Positions 6,039 to 9,801 of a DNA stretch of 9,801 bases are shown here, in pieces. The stretch lies in contig JAOUEG010000050.1 of NCBI GenBank assembly GCA_029858845.1, positions 1-9,801 of the forward strand. Reading direction: 5' to 3'. Both the position numbers and the translations under genes were made by a program. The first letter of the stretch is position 1. Each line of letters starts with the position of its first letter. The DNA comes from Chloroflexota bacterium (GTDB taxonomy: Bacteria; Chloroflexota; Limnocylindria; Limnocylindrales; CSP1-4). The notes under the pieces are model-generated. The model was given only the letters and a program-made list of their open reading frames with translations, made no database searches and had not been told where the DNA came from.

Positions 6039-6971
6039 TCAGCGAGCCGGTCGCGGGCCTCGCCGGGTCGATCGCGGCTCGTGGCGACCCAGCGCGGCGC
6101 TGCGTGGGTCGATGGCCCGTGGGTCGATGGCGGCCAGGCGATCCTCGCGAGGCGCGCTGGCGAGACGGGCCCCCGCGCCGAGCCGTCGAACCTTCTCGGC
6201 GGCGACGTCCCATGGGAGATCGGCGTACGAACCTGCCGTCGCCAGTCCGACGCGCGCCTCCCCGCGACCGCCGGTCGAAGCCGCGTAGCCTGCCGCCCAG
6301 AGCATGATCTCGGGGCCATCGTCGCTGCCCTTTCGGGCCGCCACGACGCCCGCCACCACACCCCGGTCGCCCGAGAGTTCGGCGGCCAACCGCCAGTTGT
6401 CCGGCCCGTTGATGAGGTCCAGGGCAAGACTTGCATACGCTCCGGCGAGGATGGTGTCGATGCCGGCCGTGTCCGCATTGCCACCGGTGATCGCCAGGGA
6501 CAGATGGATACCCTCGATGCCGCTCGTCAGGCGCTCGTGCACGCGCGAGAAGCGGTCACGGGACGCAACGTCGTCACCGATCGTCACGGCGGCCGGTTCG
6601 TGAACCTCCACCCATCGACACCCGGCGTCGACGAGATCCAACACCTGACGCCGCTCGAGATCGCCCGACGAATCGGAGGAGAACGGGCCGCGCAGGACGG
6701 CCTTGACCAGGCGGCTCGTCCGGGCCGATGTCGCTCGCCACGCCGCGACCGGATCGACGGCCGCGGCACCGTGGGCGGACTGGCCGCGCTGGACCGGCCA
6801 GCCGCCGTCCGTGAGGGGTTCCAGACCGTGGTCCGTCTGGAGGGCTAGGATCGCGTCCAGGATGGCCTCGGGGGCGGCGTCGGCCGGCAGCGATGGGCGC
6901 GGAAGCGGCCCCAGCAGGGTGGCGAACACGCGTCCGATCGTACCGTACGGCCCGGGGTCTGCGGTCGCCAT
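6039..6971 (-). CDS. MetE-like (cobalamin-independent methionine synthase C-terminal barrel family) protein lacking apparent zinc ligands
   Basis: A 310-aa product whose order of motifs recalls the MetE C-terminal/UROD-like barrel: LLGPLPRP near 19-26 (family: Gs.PRp), VKAVLRGPF at 89-97 (family: vk.vltGP.t), a helix then GCRWVEVHEPA at 117-127 (family: vQiDEPal), GIHLSLAITGG at 154-164 (family: H-x-C zinc site) and VGLATAGSYADLPWDVA at 241-257 (family: PDCGL..r...A). The Cys of H-x-C appears as Ser158 and the PDCGL Cys is absent, so the catalytic zinc site seems lost. The alignment is by eye. The start is uncertain: ATG at 6971 lacks a ribosome site, while in-frame GTG at 6929 lies 7 bases after a TACGAT box and could be leaderless (296 aa). 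The frame stays open to 7181, but that part overlaps the divergent promoter area. The C-terminal tail is Arg/Pro-rich with an AIDPR duplication. Confidence 0.75.
   Translation of the reverse strand: MATADPGPYGTIGRVFATLLGPLPRPSLPADAAPEAILDAILALQTDHGLEPLTDGGWPVQRGQSAHGAAAVDPVAAWRATSARTSRLVKAVLRGPFSSDSSGDLERRQVLDLVDAGCRWVEVHEPAAVTIGDDVASRDRFSRVHERLTSGIEGIHLSLAITGGNADTAGIDTILAGAYASLALDLINGPDNWRLAAELSGDRGVVAGVVAARKGSDDGPEIMLWAAGYAASTGGRGEARVGLATAGSYADLPWDVAAEKVRRLGAGARLASAPREDRLAAIDPRAIDPRSAALGRHEPRSTRRGPRPAR
6103..6131. repeat. 15-base tandem duplication in the 3' end of the MetE-like gene
   Basis: CGTGGGTCGATGGC occurs at 6103-6116 and again at 6118-6131, period 15, giving AIDPR-AIDPR in the encoded tail. 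A five-codon in-frame slip; likely neutral in a disordered tail. Confidence 0.7.
6937..6942 (-). promoter_or_regulatory. Candidate -10 box (TACGAT) for the MetE-like gene
   Basis: TACGAT on the minus strand fits TANNNT, and the G of an in-frame GTG (6929) lies 7 bases after it, where leaderless transcripts of high-GC bacteria begin. The -35 region (about 6960-6965) shows no good match. It would move the start of the MetE-like protein 14 codons downstream. Confidence 0.3.
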
Positions 6972-7087
6972 GCGCCGGGCATGACCGGATCCGCCATCCG
7001 GCAGGGGCCGGCGTGCGAATGGGAGGCATGGACCTCGCCGCCCTACAGCCCCTGCCAACCCTCTTCGGGCGGAGGCCGCCTGCCGGG

Positions 7088-7093
7088 TATCAT
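7088..7093 (+). promoter_or_regulatory. Candidate -10 box (TATCAT) for the sigma/anti-sigma operon
   Basis: TATCAT is 5 of 6 to TATAAT and is one of few AT-rich hexamers in the 191-bp gap between the MetE-like ATG and the TTG chosen for the sigma factor. Transcription would begin near 7100, giving a leader of about 62 bases before the TTG at 7163. No clear -35 is visible at 16-18 bases upstream. An ATG at 7101, exactly 7 bases on, is out of frame with the sigma factor. Confidence 0.35.
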
Positions 7094-7162
7094 CTCCCGG
7101 ATGGCCTCCGACCCGTTCGGAAGCCGATCGCCGCCAACCGAATTGCGCAGTCGGAGAGGGAA

Positions 7163-7786
7163 TTGCCCGAGCCAGCCGCACCCGACCGGGAGATCCGGCG
7201 GGCGGAAGAGGCCGCGCTCATCGCCCGGATCGTCGAACGCGACGAGCGGGCGGTCGAGGAACTCTACGCACGCTACAGCGGCCCTTTGTACTCGCTCGCC
7301 TACCAGGTCACGGGCGCGGATCGCTTCGCCCAGGACGTCGTCCAGGAGGTCTTCATCGCCGTCTGGAAGGACGCGGCCCGGTTCGATCCGGCCCGTGGCG
7401 CCGTGGGTCCCTGGCTCTTCAGCCTGGCCCGCCATAAGGCGATCGACCTCGTCCGGCGCGAAGCGAACGTGCGCAAGCGGACCGCTGACGTCGACATGGA
7501 GCTCGAGGTGGCCTCGGACGACGTGGATCGTGAGGCCTGGCTCAACCTGCGTCGGGACCGCGTGCAGGCCGCCGTCGCGGAGCTGAATGAGCCGCAGCGC
7601 ACGGCGCTGGAGCTGGCGTTCTTCGCCGGACTGACGCATGTCGAGGTGGCGGAGCGACTGGGCATCCCTCTCGGAACGGCAAAGACGAGGATCCGCACCG
7701 CGCTGCTCACACTTCGGGACGTTCTTGGCACCTCCCTGTCGGAGGACGAGGACGTCGCCGACGCCAGGTCGGTTCGGGCACTCTGA
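7163..7786 (+). CDS. ECF-type (SigK-like) RNA polymerase sigma factor
   Basis: Directs RNA polymerase to a small regulon, probably under control of the anti-sigma factor encoded 2 bp downstream. With the TTG start the product has 207 aa, normal for ECF sigma factors. Region 2 spans about residues 33-100: DVVQEVFIAVWKDAARFDP (58-76) binds core and the -10, and WLFSLARHKAIDLVRRE follows (84-100). A linker at 101-130 is acidic. Region 4 (133-187) contains the helix-turn-helix GLTHVEVAERLGIPLGTAKTR (156-176) for the -35. TTG at 7163 was chosen because GGAG lies 6 bases upstream and the protein then begins near region 2. ATG at 7028 is in frame (252 aa), but its GGGAGG is only one base away and the added 45 residues look unrelated to the family. 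Tight coupling to an RskA-type gene supports SigK/group ECF19-like membership, inferred rather than proven. Confidence 0.93.
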   Translation: MPEPAAPDREIRRAEEAALIARIVERDERAVEELYARYSGPLYSLAYQVTGADRFAQDVVQEVFIAVWKDAARFDPARGAVGPWLFSLARHKAIDLVRREANVRKRTADVDMELEVASDDVDREAWLNLRRDRVQAAVAELNEPQRTALELAFFAGLTHVEVAERLGIPLGTAKTRIRTALLTLRDVLGTSLSEDEDVADARSVRAL

Positions 7787-7788
7787 CG

Positions 7789-8589
7789 ATGGATCACGCG
7801 ACGTACCGCGAGATCGCGGCTGGCGCTGCCCTCGACGACATCGATCCGGACGAGCGACGCGAACTCGCCCGTCACCTGCAAGAATGCCTGCCGTGCCGCC
7901 GGCTCTCGGACGAACTCGAGGGCGTCGTCGGCGAGCTGGCCCTGGCGGCAACGCCCATGCGCCCGCCGGACGAACTTCGTGGCCGGGTGCTGGGCGCGCT
8001 GGGGTCGCTGCCGACGACGATCGAGATCCGCCCTCGCATCGTGAAGGCACCGGCGGCCGAGACGGCGGTGATCGGGCGCGATCGAGCGTCGTGGCTGTCC
8101 AGGTCCCTTCCTCTGGCGGCCGCCGCCGTATTCGCCATCGCAGCCGCAGGCCTGGGGTTCCAGAATCAACAGCTGAACGCGGATGTTCGGACGGCGAACG
8201 CCGCCTTGTCCGACGCCCGGAGCCAGCTCGAGGTCGACCGGGCGGCGGTCGCCGTCGCGACCGATCCCCGGCATGTGACCGTGGCTCTGCACGCCGAGCC
8301 GGTCGCGCCGGGGGCCGCCGCCGTGGTGATGTTCCGACCGGGCACGGATGACGCCTACCTCATGGCGACCAACCTGCCAGCCACTCCGGACGGACAGGTC
8401 TACCAGCTCTGGTTCGCGGATTCCGGCGGTGTCCACCCGCTCGGGACCTTCACGTTCGACGGCGAGGGTGCGTTCATCGCCCCCTTCGGGGTGGACCTGG
8501 CGACAAGCGCCGCAGCGATGGTGACCCTCGAGCCGGAGGGTGGCGCGACCGGCGATCCTGGACCCCAGGTGGTCTTCGGCGAGTTCTAG
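7789..8589 (+). CDS. RskA-type membrane anti-sigma factor with N-terminal zinc motif
   Basis: A 266-aa single-pass membrane protein that should hold the upstream sigma factor inactive until an extracytoplasmic signal triggers its release. The cytoplasmic N-terminus carries the anti-sigma zinc motif HxxxCxxC (His29, Cys33, Cys36) within RHLQECLPCRRL. One hydrophobic helix at about 106-124 (SLPLAAAAVFAIAAAGLGF) spans the membrane, followed by a short coiled-coil-like stretch (125-155, QNQQLNADVRTANAALSDARSQLEVD). The outer domain (about 160-266) has the RskA signature region, DGQVYQLWFADSGGVHPLGTFTFDGEGAF (201-229) and VTLEPEGG (245-252). In known RskA proteins signalling uses stepwise membrane proteolysis. 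ATG at 7789 is 2 bp after the sigma stop codon, so the pair is one operon with coupled translation. Both domain assignments are clear; the signal is unknown. Confidence 0.94.
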   Translation: MDHATYREIAAGAALDDIDPDERRELARHLQECLPCRRLSDELEGVVGELALAATPMRPPDELRGRVLGALGSLPTTIEIRPRIVKAPAAETAVIGRDRASWLSRSLPLAAAAVFAIAAAGLGFQNQQLNADVRTANAALSDARSQLEVDRAAVAVATDPRHVTVALHAEPVAPGAAAVVMFRPGTDDAYLMATNLPATPDGQVYQLWFADSGGVHPLGTFTFDGEGAFIAPFGVDLATSAAAMVTLEPEGGATGDPGPQVVFGEF

Positions 8590-8598
8590 GCTGGAAGG

Positions 8599-8613
8599 TC
8601 GCTCTCGGAGCGA
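8599..8613 (+). terminator. Possible hairpin terminator after the anti-sigma gene
   Basis: TCGCTC-tcg-GAGCGA is a perfect 6-bp stem with a 3-base loop, starting 10 bases after the anti-sigma stop. No U-tract follows. The 108-bp convergent gap (8590-8697) also has a 10-bp palindrome CCGAGCTCGG (8631-8640), a CGGCA-gtcg-TGCCG stem (8641-8654) and a 12-bp palindrome CGGCGGCCGCCG (8673-8684), any of which could aid termination from either side. Confidence 0.35.
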
Positions 8614-8697
8614 GGCCGGAAGGCGCGTCCCCGAGCTCGGCGGCAGTCGTGCCGTCTCGCCACGGCCTCGTGCGGCGGCCGCCGACGCGGACCCTGA

Positions 8698-9801
8698 TCA
8701 GGCGCGGAGATTCGTACCGATCCCGATCCCGACGACCACGACGACGGCGACCACCCCGAAGGCAAGCGCCAGGATCCCGGCTGGGACCTTGGCGACGTGG
8801 TTCGTGCGCGCCACGTCGGGCCGCTGCCAAAGTGAGGCCATCGTCGGGACGCGCGATGGCGGAAGCACGGCACCGAGCCACAGCCCCGCCACGAGCCCGC
8901 CGAGGTGGGCGGCGTTGTCGATGCCGGATACGGCAAAGCCGAACACGATGTTGATGACGATGAGGATCCCGACCTGGCTCACGAGCGCCCGGCTCTGACG
9001 GTCCACGGGGTGATGGACGCGGCCGGCCGCGACAAGGAGGCCGAAGAGTCCGAAGACCGCCCCGGATGCGCCCACGGACGGGATGTCCCCGCCGAAGACG
9101 AAGCTCGATACCGATCCGGCTGCGGCGCATGCCAGGTAGATGAGCAGGAACCGCACCGGCCCGTACCAGCGCTCCACGATCGGCCCCGCGAGGTAGAGGG
9201 CGTACATGTTGAACGCGAGATGCAGCAGGCTCCCGTGCAGGAGCGTGACGGTCCAGAGCCGCCAGTACTCCCCTTCGGCAACCGCCGGCTTGTCCAGCTG
9301 GAGCGCTTCGAACAGGAACGCGCCCTCACTCGAGAACAGCGCCGTCAGTGAGACGATCACGGTCGCGGCGATGAGGATGGTCGTGACAGAGACGAGCGGC
9401 CCATCCCCGCGGCCCTTGGCGAAGTAGCGGCGAGCCGCCCGCGGATCACCTGTCTCCTTGGTGAGCCAACCGAGTCGGGTCGCGATCTCGGCACGGTCCT
9501 CGGGCGGCGCGAGCCGCTCCGCCCGTCGATAGGCATCGATCGCGCCGGACAGGTCCCGGGCACGGACCCGGGCCGCGGCGACGTTGCGCCAGGCCGCGTA
9601 GAGCGAGGGTGTCTCGCCCAGCCTGGTCGCAGCCTCCCAGGAAGCCAGGGCGCCCTCGTCATCGTCCAGTCGATAGCGCGCCTCACCCTGGCCGACGAGC
9701 GCCGCGGCCGTCACGGCCGGATCGTCGAAACCGATCACCCGCGTATAGCGCAGGGCAGCGTCGCGATACTCGCCGTCCTGGAGCGCGGTATCGCCGGCGG
9801 C
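8698..9801 (-). CDS. TPR-rhomboid intramembrane serine protease (N-terminus beyond window edge)
   Basis: A rhomboid protease cleaves membrane-spanning segments of substrate proteins using a Ser-His dyad within the bilayer. The frame is open to the window edge, giving the last 367 residues. In fragment numbering, residues 1 to about 130 form a tetratricopeptide region of three to four repeats (for example GDTALQDGEYRDAALRY, ALVGQGEARYRLDDDEGALASW, DLSGAIDAYRRAERLAP). The rhomboid core then has six helices: about 137-157, 190-209, 216-236, 245-262, 274-291 and 297-313. A seventh lies at 341-362. Signatures are YWRLWT at 179-184 in loop 1, HGSLLHLAFN with His189, His194 and Asn198 (oxyanion side), GASG with nucleophile Ser246, and DNAAHLGG with His299. 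All key residues are present, so it should be active. GTG at 9738 is an internal valine in the middle of a TPR, not a credible start. It converges on the sigma/anti-sigma operon. Confidence 0.95.
   Translation of the reverse strand, partial: AAGDTALQDGEYRDAALRYTRVIGFDDPAVTAAALVGQGEARYRLDDDEGALASWEAATRLGETPSLYAAWRNVAAARVRARDLSGAIDAYRRAERLAPPEDRAEIATRLGWLTKETGDPRAARRYFAKGRGDGPLVSVTTILIAATVIVSLTALFSSEGAFLFEALQLDKPAVAEGEYWRLWTVTLLHGSLLHLAFNMYALYLAGPIVERWYGPVRFLLIYLACAAAGSVSSFVFGGDIPSVGASGAVFGLFGLLVAAGRVHHPVDRQSRALVSQVGILIVINIVFGFAVSGIDNAAHLGGLVAGLWLGAVLPPSRVPTMASLWQRPDVARTNHVAKVPAGILALAFGVVAVVVVVGIGIGTNLRA

Noticed and set aside
6972..7181. 70-codon N-terminal extension of the MetE-like protein
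   Set aside because: Its translation shows no similarity to the barrel family and it overlaps the upstream region of the divergent sigma factor operon.
1..9801. Mobile element, prophage, CRISPR or defence island
   Set aside because: No transposase, integrase, phage gene, terminal inverted repeats, regular spacer repeats or tRNA attachment site were seen, and base composition looks even.

Overview
GC-rich bacterial DNA (about two thirds G+C by eye) with nine protein-coding genes. Two of them are cut by the window edges. No rRNA, tRNA, CRISPR array, transposase or integrase was seen. The gene set (a form II Cox-type molybdenum hydroxylase, a class III aminotransferase, an ECF sigma factor with an RskA-type anti-sigma factor, and a TPR-rhomboid protein) fits a soil or aquatic Chloroflexota or Actinobacteriota chromosome. 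That assignment is inference from gene content and base composition only.

Left part (1-4866, minus strand). Transcription runs right to left: a class III PLP aminotransferase (4866-3604), a 256-bp gap, then a compact three-gene operon encoding a molybdenum hydroxylase. Its order is small [2Fe-2S] subunit (3347-2853), large molybdopterin subunit (2836-416) and FAD subunit (419 to the window edge). The order S-L-M and the active-site loop AYRGAGR both mark this as 'form II' rather than the AYxCSFR, M-S-L enzyme of proven aerobic CO oxidisers. The natural substrate is therefore open; an aldehyde or N-heterocycle is as likely as CO. The gap before the operon carries a perfect TGGCAC-N6-GTGCCA dyad that may be an operator. 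The aminotransferase could supply an aldehyde to the hydroxylase, but this is a hypothesis.

Middle (4867-6971). A 323-bp divergent intergenic region holds a CCGAT-A-ATCGG palindrome and a short hairpin. It is followed by a plus-strand six-helix membrane protein of unassigned function (5190-5996) with conserved-looking polar motifs GEEISWGQR and ETNIHN. Converging on it is a minus-strand protein (6971-6039) that resembles the C-terminal barrel of cobalamin-independent methionine synthase but appears to have lost the zinc ligands.

Right part (6972-9801). Divergent from the MetE-like gene is a two-gene regulatory operon. It encodes an ECF/SigK-like sigma factor (to 7786) and, 2 bp later, a membrane anti-sigma factor with an HxxxCxxC zinc motif and an RskA-type extracytoplasmic domain (7789-8589). 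The last gene, on the minus strand and running off the right edge, encodes a TPR-rhomboid intramembrane serine protease (8698-9801, N-terminus missing). Whether the rhomboid acts on the neighbouring membrane-bound anti-sigma factor is unknown, but the juxtaposition is worth noting.
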